A stretch of DNA of 64,000 nucleotides. Source: Flagellimonas eckloniae (GTDB lineage: Bacteria; Bacteroidota; Bacteroidia; Flavobacteriales; Flavobacteriaceae). The notes below the pieces were generated by a model, which made no database searches, had not been told where the DNA came from, and worked only from the letters and a program-made list of their open reading frames with translations. The DNA lies in NCBI RefSeq assembly GCF_001413955.1, contig NZ_LCTZ01000002.1, positions 1,908,501 to 1,972,500 of the forward strand, given 5' to 3'. Positions 8,664-16,848 of this stretch are shown in pieces (position 1 is the stretch's first letter; each line of letters starts with the position of its first letter). A program made the translations under genes and the position numbers.

Positions 8664-9490
8664 TACCTAAGTGCATTTTTATATTCCCCTAAAACCCTAA
8701 AATCTTCTGCCATGATTTCCAAAAGTGACTTTGCTTTTTTAAAATGCCCATACATATCAAAAGTTACATCCACAAAAAAGGCATACTTCCATGGTGTTTC
8801 AATTACGGGAAGTGACTGAATCTTTGTCAAACTCAAATTACAATCGCTCATAACATTCAATACTGTTGCCAAACTTCCGCGTTTATGATCCGTAATAAAT
8901 CGCAAGGAAGCTTTATTGATTTCTTCTTCCGGCAACACCTTGTTCTGTTTTTTTAGAATAATAAAACGTGTTGCATTATTCTTTATAGTCTGAATTTCAG
9001 GCGCAATAATCTCTAAGTCATATAATTCAGCTGCCATTTTTGGTGCAATGGCAGCTATATGTTGCAATTTTTTGTCCTGGATACGCTTAGCCGTTTCAGC
9101 GGTATCCACATCTTCCACCAGTTTAATGCCGGGGTGCTTCTTAAAGAACTCTTTACATTGCAACAATGCCATGGGATGGGAGTGTACCTCTTTAATATTC
9201 TCAAGTGAGTTTCCTTTTAACACCATTAAATTATGGTGGATACTAAGGTAGTGCTCCCCAATAATGTGCATATTATTGTGATATACAAGATTGTAGTTGG
9301 GAATTATAGATCCTGCAATAGAATTCTCAATGGCCATGATTCCTTTATCTGCCTTACCATTTGATAAATGATCTATGATAGCATCAAAAGAGAGGCACTC
9401 GAGCAAGTCTATATCATCACCGTAAAAATCCTTTGCTACTTGGTGATGGTTAGATCCCTTAATTCCTTGTATGGCTACTTTTAAACTCAT
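8663..9490 (-). CDS. pheA: prephenate dehydratase
   Basis: A 275-aa enzyme that converts prephenate to phenylpyruvate. The catalytic domain covers residues 1-~180, with the conserved NNATRFIIL motif (Thr-Arg-Phe) near residue 170. A C-terminal ACT domain (~190-275, starting SLRFITDHKRGSLATVL) is the usual site of phenylalanine feedback. It is the first gene of a four-gene operon (pheA, aminotransferase, tyrA, DAHP synthase-mutase). Its ATG at 9490 lies 3 nt after the U-run of an intrinsic terminator and 61 nt after the stop codon of a Phe/Tyr-rich leader peptide. Expression is therefore very likely controlled by attenuation. Confidence 0.93.
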   Translation of the reverse strand: MSLKVAIQGIKGSNHHQVAKDFYGDDIDLLECLSFDAIIDHLSNGKADKGIMAIENSIAGSIIPNYNLVYHNNMHIIGEHYLSIHHNLMVLKGNSLENIKEVHSHPMALLQCKEFFKKHPGIKLVEDVDTAETAKRIQDKKLQHIAAIAPKMAAELYDLEIIAPEIQTIKNNATRFIILKKQNKVLPEEEINKASLRFITDHKRGSLATVLNVMSDCNLSLTKIQSLPVIETPWKYAFFVDVTFDMYGHFKKAKSLLEIMAEDFRVLGEYKNALR

Positions 9491-9493
9491 CGC

Positions 9494-9525
9494 AAAAAAA
9501 AAGTCCCGATTTTTATCGGGACTTT
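9494..9525 (-). terminator. attenuator terminator of the pheA operon
   Basis: On the minus strand an 11-bp perfect stem (AAAGTCCCGAT / ATCGGGACTTT) with an AAAA loop is followed by nine consecutive T ending 3 nt before the pheA ATG. It lies inside the transcript of the operon, not after a gene. The 5' arm (AGTCCCG, 9523-9517) is also complementary over 7 bp to CGGGACT at 9565-9559, within the leader peptide coding region. Pairing there would destroy the terminator, so the two structures are mutually exclusive. Confidence 0.9.
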
Positions 9526-9551
9526 CGTTGTTTTATATACTTCATGTATAC

Positions 9552-9623
9552 CTAGAACAGTCCCGTACCTCCCTTAAAAAAGAAGTAAAAATAAAAACCG
9601 TTCCAGAAATACGTTTTTGTCAT
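9552..9623 (-). CDS. Phe/Tyr-rich leader peptide of the pheA operon
   Basis: A 23-codon frame, ATG at 9623-9621 and TAG at 9554-9552, upstream of the attenuator terminator. It encodes YFW at residues 5-7 and the run FYFYFFF at residues 10-16. In total 12 of 23 residues are aromatic: eight Phe, three Tyr and one Trp. This is the composition expected of a ribosome-stalling control peptide for a phenylalanine/tyrosine operon. The strand CGGGACT, which can pair with the terminator's 5' arm, lies in codons 20-22, so a ribosome that reaches the stop codon would cover it. A ribosome stalled on the FYFYFFF codons would leave most of it free. This is seen directly in the sequence; translation is inferred. 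Confidence 0.85.
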   Translation of the reverse strand: MTKTYFWNGFYFYFFFKGGTGLF

Positions 9624-9640
9624 TTTGTTATAAATCGTGG

Positions 9641-9669
9641 CTAAGATAGGTATTCAATTGAAAAACAAA
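9641..9669 (-). promoter_or_regulatory. candidate promoter of the pheA leader
   Basis: TTTG at 9669-9666, a 17-nt spacer, then TATCTTAG at 9648-9641. This is one mismatch from the Bacteroidota -7 consensus TAnnTTTG at a good distance from the TTTG box. It would start transcription about 10-15 nt before the leader-peptide ATG. Confidence 0.45.
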
Positions 9670-9818
9670 AGCTAATCTTTGAATTTTTTTGATTTTTAGC
9701 GAATTTTTAAAATCTATTGCATATTACTTTGAAGAAGTGGCTTTTTTTTAAGGATTTAAAATATTGAGACTTTCGCCAATGGAACTATGTTTTAGGTTTT
9801 TTCATTGTTCTAAAACCG

Positions 9819-9826
9819 TATTTTTG
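9819..9826 (+). promoter_or_regulatory. candidate -7 box for gldA
   Basis: TATTTTTG matches the Bacteroidota -7 consensus TAnnTTTG exactly, 17 nt before the gldA ATG, which predicts a very short 5' leader. No convincing -33 TTG at the standard distance was found. The rest of 9670-9818, between the divergent promoters, shows nothing else recognisable. Confidence 0.4.
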
Positions 9827-9843
9827 AGGTAGAAATTTTAAAT

Positions 9844-10737
9844 ATGTCCATTACCGTTACCAACATCACCAAAAGTTTTGGAAACCAGAAGGCACTGAAC
9901 AATGTCTCCTTTTCTATTGAAAAAGGGGAAATTGTTGGCTTTTTAGGTCCAAATGGAGCAGGAAAGTCTACAATGATGCGTGTTTTGACAACATATTACA
10001 AAGCGGATGACGGAAATGCAACCGTAAACGGATTTGATGTGGAAAAAACCAAACGCCTGGTTCAACAAAGTATTGGCTATTTACCTGAACATAATCCACT
10101 GTACTTGGAAATGTACGTAAAGGAATATTTGGCATTTAATGCAGATGTTTATAAAGTCTCAAACAAACGAATTGTTGAAGTAATAGAACAAACAGGGCTT
10201 ACACCTGAAGCTCACAAAAAAATTGGACAGCTTTCCAAAGGGTACCGCCAAAGGGTTGGTTTGGCTGCTGCCTTGTTGCATGATCCCGAGGTTTTGATTC
10301 TTGATGAGCCTACAACGGGACTTGACCCAAATCAATTAGTGGAGATTAGAAAACTTATAAGGAGAATTGGTAAAGAGAAGACGATACTACTTTCTACACA
10401 CATTATGAAGGAAGTTGAAGCTGTCTGTGATCGGGTAATCATAATCAATAAAGGAGAATTGGTTGCGGACAAAAAATTGGAAGACCTTCGTGAGGTTGAA
10501 CAACAAATTATAGAAGTAGAATTTGATTATAGGGTTGAAGAGGTGTTATTGAAGAAACTACCTAATGTATCCCAAGTAAAAAACACGAGAGGATTTGTTT
10601 ATGAAATTACCTTTAGCACATCAAAAGATATGAGACCTGCTGTTTTTGATTTTGCACATGACAATCAACTCAAAACATTGCAATTGAGTAAAAAGAATAA
10701 AAATCTTGAGAGTTTGTTTACAGAGTTGACAAGCTAG
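9844..10737 (+). CDS. gldA: gliding motility ABC transporter ATP-binding protein GldA
   Basis: A 297-aa ABC ATPase: Walker A GPNGAGKST (~35-43), signature LSKGYRQRVGL, Walker B VLILDEPTTGLDP and the H-loop STHIMKEVE. It matches GldA of gliding Bacteroidota over its length, including the opening SITVTNITKSFGNQKALNNVSF and the C-terminal extension. GldA works with the permease GldF and lipoprotein GldG; neither is next to it here, as is often the case for gldA. Its TAG stop and the TAG stop of the convergent barrel gene share the palindrome CTAG (10734-10737), leaving no spacer for a terminator. Confidence 0.88.
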   Translation: MSITVTNITKSFGNQKALNNVSFSIEKGEIVGFLGPNGAGKSTMMRVLTTYYKADDGNATVNGFDVEKTKRLVQQSIGYLPEHNPLYLEMYVKEYLAFNADVYKVSNKRIVEVIEQTGLTPEAHKKIGQLSKGYRQRVGLAAALLHDPEVLILDEPTTGLDPNQLVEIRKLIRRIGKEKTILLSTHIMKEVEAVCDRVIIINKGELVADKKLEDLREVEQQIIEVEFDYRVEEVLLKKLPNVSQVKNTRGFVYEITFSTSKDMRPAVFDFAHDNQLKTLQLSKKNKNLESLFTELTS

Positions 10738-13061
10738 TTTATCCGATTCAGGTTCTCATCAACATCCTTGTTTTTGAATTTGGATTTCTTGGTGTTCCCA
10801 AAATTATATTTCACGGAAAAAGCAACCTCTTGGGCATCTACAAAATAGACTCCTTCGGCTTCCACCCCATTAATGGCATAGCTCTCTTCGAAATTCATTG
10901 CCTGAGTAATATCATTCAATCGAATTGCACACTGTAGTTTTTCAAACAAGGTTTTTGTAATAGTCGCATTTAAAACAAGCATGTTGTTGCGTTTAAAAAT
11001 ACCTTCCTGTCTTCTTGTTAAAAGCCAACCTCCAAAAGCAACTGTGGTGTCCTTGCCAATTTTAAACTGCTGATTTGAATAGGCGTATAGATATGGGTTT
11101 GTAGTACCAACATCTGCCGTATCATCTTCTATTTTGTTATAGTTAAGACTTACTGTATTGGTTGAAGTCCATTTTTTATAGGAAAATGGAAGAGTCAATC
11201 CAATATTGAAACCAGATTCTTTGTCCAAATTAACTGGTGAAAAAATCGCTCTATTTGCAACCTCATCAAAACGTATTATATAATTTACTGGGTTTGTCTT
11301 TCTATAAAAAGAGGCGTTGATAGATTTATTCTTCCATTGATAATTGGCCGTGAGTTCATTGGTCAACGTTGGTAAAAGATTCACGTTGTTTTCAGCTTCC
11401 AAAAAAGGATTTATAAATGTTCTTACCGAGCTTGTCCTGCTAAATTTTGGACGGGAAATACTTTTGGCATAATTCAAGGAAAGTGTTTTAGTACTATCAA
11501 GTTCAATGTTTAGTCCAACTTTAGGAAAAAAATTGGTGTTTTCTCGCTCAGCAAGTGGGGAAGCCTCATTTTCAACTTCTCCCTTTACTTGGTTATACTC
11601 AACTCTTAACCCAAAGTTATAATTTATATGTTTTTTAAAATTTCCTGAAAAAGTGGAATATCCTGAATAAAGTCGCTCTTTGTAGTCAAAATCTATTATA
11701 CTTTTTTCAGGAATCAATGTTTCCTGTATTTCCGTAAAAGCATCTGCACTTGCCTGATTCCAATTTGTACCAAATTCCCATTTTAAATCATTCAAAATAG
11801 TGTACTCCAAATCCAATCTAAATGCCAAGGAATTTATTTTATAGAATTGATCTCTGGTTTCATCCAAACCAAATCCATCCTCATTTAGATTATTTGAAAT
11901 TTCTGATTCTAAAGTTTGTTTAAATGAAGAATATTGGAATCCCGAAAAAAGATTTAGGTCCTTGGCTATACTTTTATTATAGTTAAAATTACCACTAAAA
12001 TATTCTTTCCTATTATCATTTTCTGTATCGGTTAAAACGTTGTCTTCCACACCTTCACTTTGTATAAAAGTTTCCGTTTCTATGGGAGCATTGTTGGTCT
12101 GTAATTTGTAGGTTGAATTAATTGAAATATAATCGTCATTTTTTAAAGGATAAAACAAACCCAGTCCCCCATTTAATTCTTCACGCTTATTATGTGGTAC
12201 CAATACCAAATAATCTGAAAAAATATCTTCCTCAGGAATTCTAAATGCAAACGTATGACTTTCCCATTGTCCTAAATCATTGTAAGCAAAATTTCCTTGA
12301 ACTGTCCATTTTCCATTGGAGTAACTTCCATTTGAAACCAAATAATTATTGAAATTTTGTCTGAAGGAAGCTGTCTCGCCAACACTCATTCTCATGCCTT
12401 CTTTTACATTTTTCTTTCTTGTAATCAACAAAACGGCTCTACCCTCAGCTTCATATTTTGCGGATGGATTTGAAATTAATTCGATGCTATCAATTGCATC
12501 AACAGAAAGTGCCCTAAATTCCTCAAAATCGATTCGCTGACCTCCCAAGTAAATCAAGGGATTTCCCCTACCAATGATTGAAATGGATTCTCTATTTGCA
12601 GCTATTTGGACATTGGGTAGCATGGATAAAGCATCCAAAGGGTCTGGGATTGCAGAAAACACCGGGTTCGTAATATCTATTTTTAAATTCCCATTATTGT
12701 TTGTAATAGGGTTTTTGGCTGCAACAATTTCAACTTCTTCAAGTTTAGTAACACTTTCCTTCAAAGTGATTTTCAATTTGCCAGTTTCATTAAGAGGAAT
12801 TGCCTTTTCAAAACTCTGATACCCCAGAGCCGAAATCCTTAAATGATAATTGTTTTTTTCGAGGTCATCCAAATGGAAATCCCCATCAATCAATTGGGTA
12901 TATTTTATCAAGTTCTCCTGATTGGCATCATATAACAAAACATCCCCTATAGCTATAGCATAACCATTTTCATCAGCAACGAAACCAGATAAAGAATAGT
13001 TGTTTTGACCCCAAACCGATGAAATTAAAAAACAAAACAATACAGAATACAAACATTTCAA
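10734..13061 (-). CDS. outer-membrane beta-barrel protein with carboxypeptidase-like regulatory domain
   Basis: About 775 residues. There is no in-frame ATG near the N-terminus. The TTG at 13061 gives a clean signal peptide (MKCLYSVLFCFL, ending SVWGQ); a TTG at 13082 would add seven residues. After the signal come a CarboxypepD_reg/CNA-B-like domain (~20-100), a TonB-receptor-type plug-like region (~115-215, including PDPLDALSMLPNVQIAANRESISIIGRGNPL) and a long beta-barrel of the OMP_b-brl_3 type. It is predicted to sit in the outer membrane; the substrate is unknown. The LuxR-type membrane regulator lies just upstream on the same strand. Confidence 0.8.
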   Translation of the reverse strand: MKCLYSVLFCFLISSVWGQNNYSLSGFVADENGYAIAIGDVLLYDANQENLIKYTQLIDGDFHLDDLEKNNYHLRISALGYQSFEKAIPLNETGKLKITLKESVTKLEEVEIVAAKNPITNNNGNLKIDITNPVFSAIPDPLDALSMLPNVQIAANRESISIIGRGNPLIYLGGQRIDFEEFRALSVDAIDSIELISNPSAKYEAEGRAVLLITRKKNVKEGMRMSVGETASFRQNFNNYLVSNGSYSNGKWTVQGNFAYNDLGQWESHTFAFRIPEEDIFSDYLVLVPHNKREELNGGLGLFYPLKNDDYISINSTYKLQTNNAPIETETFIQSEGVEDNVLTDTENDNRKEYFSGNFNYNKSIAKDLNLFSGFQYSSFKQTLESEISNNLNEDGFGLDETRDQFYKINSLAFRLDLEYTILNDLKWEFGTNWNQASADAFTEIQETLIPEKSIIDFDYKERLYSGYSTFSGNFKKHINYNFGLRVEYNQVKGEVENEASPLAERENTNFFPKVGLNIELDSTKTLSLNYAKSISRPKFSRTSSVRTFINPFLEAENNVNLLPTLTNELTANYQWKNKSINASFYRKTNPVNYIIRFDEVANRAIFSPVNLDKESGFNIGLTLPFSYKKWTSTNTVSLNYNKIEDDTADVGTTNPYLYAYSNQQFKIGKDTTVAFGGWLLTRRQEGIFKRNNMLVLNATITKTLFEKLQCAIRLNDITQAMNFEESYAINGVEAEGVYFVDAQEVAFSVKYNFGNTKKSKFKNKDVDENLNRIN

Positions 13062-13126
13062 AACGCATAGATTTTGAAACAAAATAAAGTCCGAAAAGTA
13101 TTGATATAAAGAATTGGAGGTCTGAT

Positions 13127-13831
13127 TTAGGTACTAGTACCCGTACTCTTTTGTAACAATTCTTGCCTATTGGTAACATTTAATTTACTGTAGATATTGG
13201 TAATATGGCTTTTAACCGTGCTGAGGCTAATAAAAAGCTCATTTGCAATTTCCTTATTGCTCTTTCCCTGAAGTATAAGATTTCGTATGGTGGTTTCTTG
13301 TCTACTCAACCCTTGATAATGTTGCTCTTTTGGTTTTCGTGATTGTAAAAGGGCGAAGCTTAAACCCACAATTAAAAAAACACCTGCATACAAGAACCAT
13401 TTAAGGTCTTGTACTTTTTGCTCAAGACTTTCTGTAATTATGCCGTTCACCTTATCCTCTAAAAAAAGATAATCCGCACGTGCTATGGTGCTTGCCTTTA
13501 ATTCAACCAGTAAATCCTTATAGTATTCTGTATTTTCCTGGATATCGCGCTCCAAAAGGTTTTTTTCGTACAAAAGTTTTATAGCTACCAATTTTACGGT
13601 CAATATTTGGAGTGAATCGCGAGTATAACTCTTTAGTTCTCTAAACTGCTGTGCCCGCGAAGTATTTGAATTTTCCAACTGACTTTCAAAATGCTTGAAT
13701 TTTTTCCATTCCTTTAAACTCAGGTCATCAAAACGCTCATGGGTTGACTGTGCTGGTTCATCATAATAGTCCGACTTGGGAGATGCCCCAACCAACGTTA
13801 TTACAAAAATAAAAGCATATATGATTTTCAA
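13127..13831 (-). CDS. membrane-anchored LuxR-type HTH regulator
   Basis: A 234-aa protein with the order signal sequence (1-~17), extracytoplasmic helical segment (~25-142, charged and coiled-coil-like), one transmembrane helix (~146-163, WFLYAGVFLIVGLSFALL) and a C-terminal LuxR/GerE helix-turn-helix (~175-230: LSRQETTIRNLILQGKSNKEIANEL...STVKSHITNIYSKL). This is a one-component transmembrane regulator without a receiver domain. The start is a TTG at 13831, since no in-frame ATG is available between the upstream stop and the signal sequence. Location just before the outer-membrane barrel gene suggests that it senses envelope state or the barrel and controls it; this is inference. Confidence 0.8.
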   Translation of the reverse strand: MKIIYAFIFVITLVGASPKSDYYDEPAQSTHERFDDLSLKEWKKFKHFESQLENSNTSRAQQFRELKSYTRDSLQILTVKLVAIKLLYEKNLLERDIQENTEYYKDLLVELKASTIARADYLFLEDKVNGIITESLEQKVQDLKWFLYAGVFLIVGLSFALLQSRKPKEQHYQGLSRQETTIRNLILQGKSNKEIANELFISLSTVKSHITNIYSKLNVTNRQELLQKSTGTST

Positions 13832-13878
13832 GAAGGTACGTTTTTCTAAAATTCCTTATTATTTAGTTCTTATGCAAA

Positions 13879-14934
13879 TTAAAAAGTAAGGGGCAATTCA
13901 TCAAGGTCTTTCTGAATTTTTGGGTCTGTACAATTTATCAATATGGAAACCACTAGATTTTCATTTGGATACAAAAAGAAATTGGAATAGGCTCCAATAC
14001 TATTTCCAACATGTCCAACAAAACTTCGTCCAAAATTATCCGTACTGACCTGAAAACCCAATCCGTAATAAGTCGATTTTTCATTTACAGTTTGCGATGT
14101 CAAAAGACTTTTATATGTATCTGATTTTAGTAGTTTTTGTTCCAAAATTGCTTGCCCAAATTTGGCAATATCACCACTTGTGGATAAGTATCCACCCCCT
14201 GCCAACTTATAAAAATTATTGACTTGGGTTGCTTTTTTAAACCCAAGTGCAGCTTTTGTGTAAAATTCAGCTGTTTTCCGACTGCGCTCGACCTGACCGG
14301 AATGAAAAGTATTTGACATCTCTAAAGGGTCAAAAACTTTTTCTTTTACATAGCTTTCAAAAGGGATTCCACTAGCTTCTTGCATTGCTAGAGAAAGCAA
14401 TACAAAATCAAAACTATTGTATAAATAACCTTTACCGGGTTCAAAAACTAATGGGTCATCTTTAAAAATTTCAATACTATCTTTAATTGAATAGGGCTTA
14501 TTTAAAGCATATTCCTTACCACGATATCCTCTAATACCTGCTGTATGACCAGCCAATTGTCGTAACGTGAAGTCATATTTCTTTTTTGGATAGTAAGGAA
14601 CGTATTCATAAAATGAAGCATCCAGATTAACAATTTCCTCTTCAACCATTTTTCCCAACGCAATCCCCGTAATGCATTTGGATATACTGGCAATGCGAAA
14701 TACTGTGCTTTTGGAATCTACCCTGGTTTTTCTCTCCAAGTCTGCGTATCCGTATCCTTTTTCAAGTACAGTTTGTCCTTGCTTTAAAATAGTCACTGAC
14801 ATTCCCGGAACTTTGCTCTCGGCTGCTAGGTTATGAAGCAGTGCATCGTACTTTTTAAATCCTTGAAGATTGTCAAGGGGTATAACTAGATTGGTATCGA
14901 ATAGACTTTTGAGGTATGATAGCAGTGAATTCAA
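13879..14934 (-). CDS. beta-lactamase-family serine hydrolase
   Basis: A 351-aa class C beta-lactamase/esterase-type fold. The nucleophile motif is SISK (S83-K86), followed by a Tyr element YNS (~172-174) and an HxG-type third motif (VGHVGNSIGAYS). The family includes penicillin-binding-like esterases and peptidases; the substrate cannot be told. The start is a TTG at 14934 and there is no signal peptide, unusual since relatives are normally exported. An interspersed repeat (14946 onward) fills the short gap just upstream, so the original N-terminus or promoter may have been altered. Confidence 0.8.
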   Translation of the reverse strand: MNSLLSYLKSLFDTNLVIPLDNLQGFKKYDALLHNLAAESKVPGMSVTILKQGQTVLEKGYGYADLERKTRVDSKSTVFRIASISKCITGIALGKMVEEEIVNLDASFYEYVPYYPKKKYDFTLRQLAGHTAGIRGYRGKEYALNKPYSIKDSIEIFKDDPLVFEPGKGYLYNSFDFVLLSLAMQEASGIPFESYVKEKVFDPLEMSNTFHSGQVERSRKTAEFYTKAALGFKKATQVNNFYKLAGGGYLSTSGDIAKFGQAILEQKLLKSDTYKSLLTSQTVNEKSTYYGLGFQVSTDNFGRSFVGHVGNSIGAYSNFFLYPNENLVVSILINCTDPKIQKDLDELPLTF

Positions 14935-14945
14935 TTTGAGAGATT

Positions 14946-14973
14946 TGTCATTCCGAATGTAATGAGAAATCCA
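14946..14973 (+). repeat. partial copy of an interspersed TGTCA...TGACA element
   Basis: Begins TGTCATTCCGAATGTAATG and continues GAGAAATCC. It matches, with small deletions, the reverse complement of the right end of the full element at 53362-53429, which reads TGTCATTTCGAACGAATATA and continues ATGAGGAGAAATC. It sits between the DUF2807 lipoprotein and serine hydrolase genes. Confidence 0.55.
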
Positions 14974-14979
14974 GAGACT

Positions 14980-15732
14980 TTAGTCTATAAAAATCAACCT
15001 GCCATTAAAAAGTTCCTCCACCTCAATTTCGGGGGGTCTGTTATTACTGATAACATCTCCAGTTCCCCGAATTACTCCACTGATTCTTTGTTGCGGATTC
15101 ACTAGTACATCATTAGACCCTCTGTGATTTACACTCACATTCTGAGAAACCAGTTCTCCTGCTTCAATCCGAGGGTCTCCCGCAGCAATAAAAATACTTA
15201 AATTAGAAGTTGTTCCTTGAAGTTGAAAAAAAGCAATCCCATTCACAACAATACTAATGTTCTCTGATGCAACGTTTAGATCAAAAGAACCATCTGTTGT
15301 TTCCGCTTCAGGTTCACTAAAACTTTCGGATAGCAAAGTAAGGTTGGGATAATTCAATACTCCATCACTGGAAATGGAAAATCCTGTACCACTTCTTATT
15401 TCAGTAATTTCAGGAGAGGTAACATAAATCGTTGTAACCCCATAATCTCTCACAAAATTACAGTCGTTCTCATTTCTTAATATAAGCCTGCCTTCCTCTA
15501 CTTTTGCCGACACTTCATTCCTGAGAAATTCTCCTGTTTCAATTTCCACTAATTGGTCAGGTCCCTGTTTCACAACCACGTTAACATTTTCAAAGGCGGT
15601 GATTTTGGTAAATTCGGGCAACTCTACTGTTTCTCGAACCAAATCTCCAGCATTTTGAAAGCAATCGGGGACGTTATCACCATTACAGGATATCAAAAAC
15701 AAAATACAATATGTTAGTATTACTTTTTTCAT
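14980..15732 (-). CDS. DUF2807 (GIN domain) lipoprotein
   Basis: A 250-aa predicted lipoprotein with a type II signal ([19 protein letters not shown], lipobox ISC). The mature part is a repetitive beta structure of the DUF2807/head-GIN family, as in the protein at 4758. The ATG overlaps the stop of the upstream PagL-like gene by four bases (ATGA), a strong sign of co-translation. It is an envelope protein of unknown role. Confidence 0.8.
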   Translation of the reverse strand: MKKVILTYCILFLISCNGDNVPDCFQNAGDLVRETVELPEFTKITAFENVNVVVKQGPDQLVEIETGEFLRNEVSAKVEEGRLILRNENDCNFVRDYGVTTIYVTSPEITEIRSGTGFSISSDGVLNYPNLTLLSESFSEPEAETTDGSFDLNVASENISIVVNGIAFFQLQGTTSNLSIFIAAGDPRIEAGELVSQNVSVNHRGSNDVLVNPQQRISGVIRGTGDVISNNRPPEIEVEELFNGRLIFID

Positions 15733-16829
15733 AGTCGTACACCTATTCCAAATTCAAGGGTTTCTGCCTTTGCTCCATGCGATTTTAGTGTGATAGCTCC
15801 AAAGAGTTTATCCCCAAAATAGCGTTTGAGTCCAATTCTATTGTAAACCTGCCCTTCAAAATCAAAAGGATAGTATACATAATAGCCCAATTGCGCAATG
15901 ACACTCATTTTGTTCACAAAAAGTTCATGACCCACAAAAAGCCCTACACGTTTATAATCCGTATCAGCTGCCACGTTGAGCTCTGGAAATGAAATGGATT
16001 GGTAGCGAATCAATTCCTTTAAAAAATTGGAAAAGAACACATCAGTTCCAAATTGTATTGCACTTTTTCTTCCGAGTCTTTTATCAGCATAAGCGGAGAA
16101 AATCAAAAAACCATAACGCCCAGAATTAATGATGTCACTTTCATTTGCCCCGCTTCGCAAAGCAAAATTGTACCGAATGGGTTCAGTAACTTTTTCTGTA
16201 GTTTCAGGTTGAATAAATTCAAAGGATTTTTCAGCATTTAAATCATAGGTCACCCCAATATTAAATGCCATTGTATTTGTTGATGTATTTGGGGCCTTAA
16301 AATTGGCATTGGAATAATGTAATAGTGAAATTCCTGCTTTTACGCCCAATCCTGCAACAAGATTTTCCTTATGATAATTGAACATCAACATTGTGGAACT
16401 CAATATGTGCGTACCATAGGCATTGTTCCTAAAGTTTTCATTCTTGTCGTACGGATTGGTATTATAGGACACCCCTTGACCTACACGAAGTTGCAGATTG
16501 CGCTTTAAAAAGTAAAAATTATAATGGGCATATAATCCATAATGGTCTCCCAAAATAGAACTGTTTGTGTTTTGATAAACAAAGGAAATTCCGGTATCTG
16601 GGTATCCATACAAAGATTCCCATTCTTCATGTCCGAACCTTTTTCTACTCAATCCTAAAATAAATCCCCCTGGGTGATCCGTAATTAAATGCGAGATTGC
16701 AGGGTTATGCAGTAAAATTGACCCATAAAACTGATTTGCATCCAAGACATACTTTTTAGGGACTTCCCGTTCTTGGGAAAACCCATAGCAACCGTATAAA
16801 AAGACACATAAATAAAGTAGGCGCTTCAT
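15729..16829 (-). CDS. PagL-type lipid A 3-O-deacylase / acyloxyacyl hydrolase
   Basis: A 366-aa outer-membrane barrel with a signal peptide ([19 protein letters not shown]). I use the ATG at 16829 because the longer frame (16868) would overlap metF and delay the signal peptide. The key evidence is the motif HYSNAN (H171, S173), matching the PagL catalytic signature H-x-S-N-A, in a region of alternating beta strands. PagL removes the 3-O acyl chain of lipid A in the outer membrane. This protein is about twice the size of proteobacterial PagL (~170-190 aa). The C-terminal half looks like further strands and may form a larger barrel. It begins 19 nt after metF. Confidence 0.7.
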   Translation of the reverse strand: MKRLLYLCVFLYGCYGFSQEREVPKKYVLDANQFYGSILLHNPAISHLITDHPGGFILGLSRKRFGHEEWESLYGYPDTGISFVYQNTNSSILGDHYGLYAHYNFYFLKRNLQLRVGQGVSYNTNPYDKNENFRNNAYGTHILSSTMLMFNYHKENLVAGLGVKAGISLLHYSNANFKAPNTSTNTMAFNIGVTYDLNAEKSFEFIQPETTEKVTEPIRYNFALRSGANESDIINSGRYGFLIFSAYADKRLGRKSAIQFGTDVFFSNFLKELIRYQSISFPELNVAADTDYKRVGLFVGHELFVNKMSVIAQLGYYVYYPFDFEGQVYNRIGLKRYFGDKLFGAITLKSHGAKAETLEFGIGVRL

Positions 16830-16848
16830 GAGGCGCAAAAGTAGGAAA

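Noticed and set aside
12973..13179. Minus-strand open frame bridging the LuxR gene and the barrel gene
   Set aside because: It overlaps two real genes in another frame, has low-complexity Phe-rich sequence and no family features.
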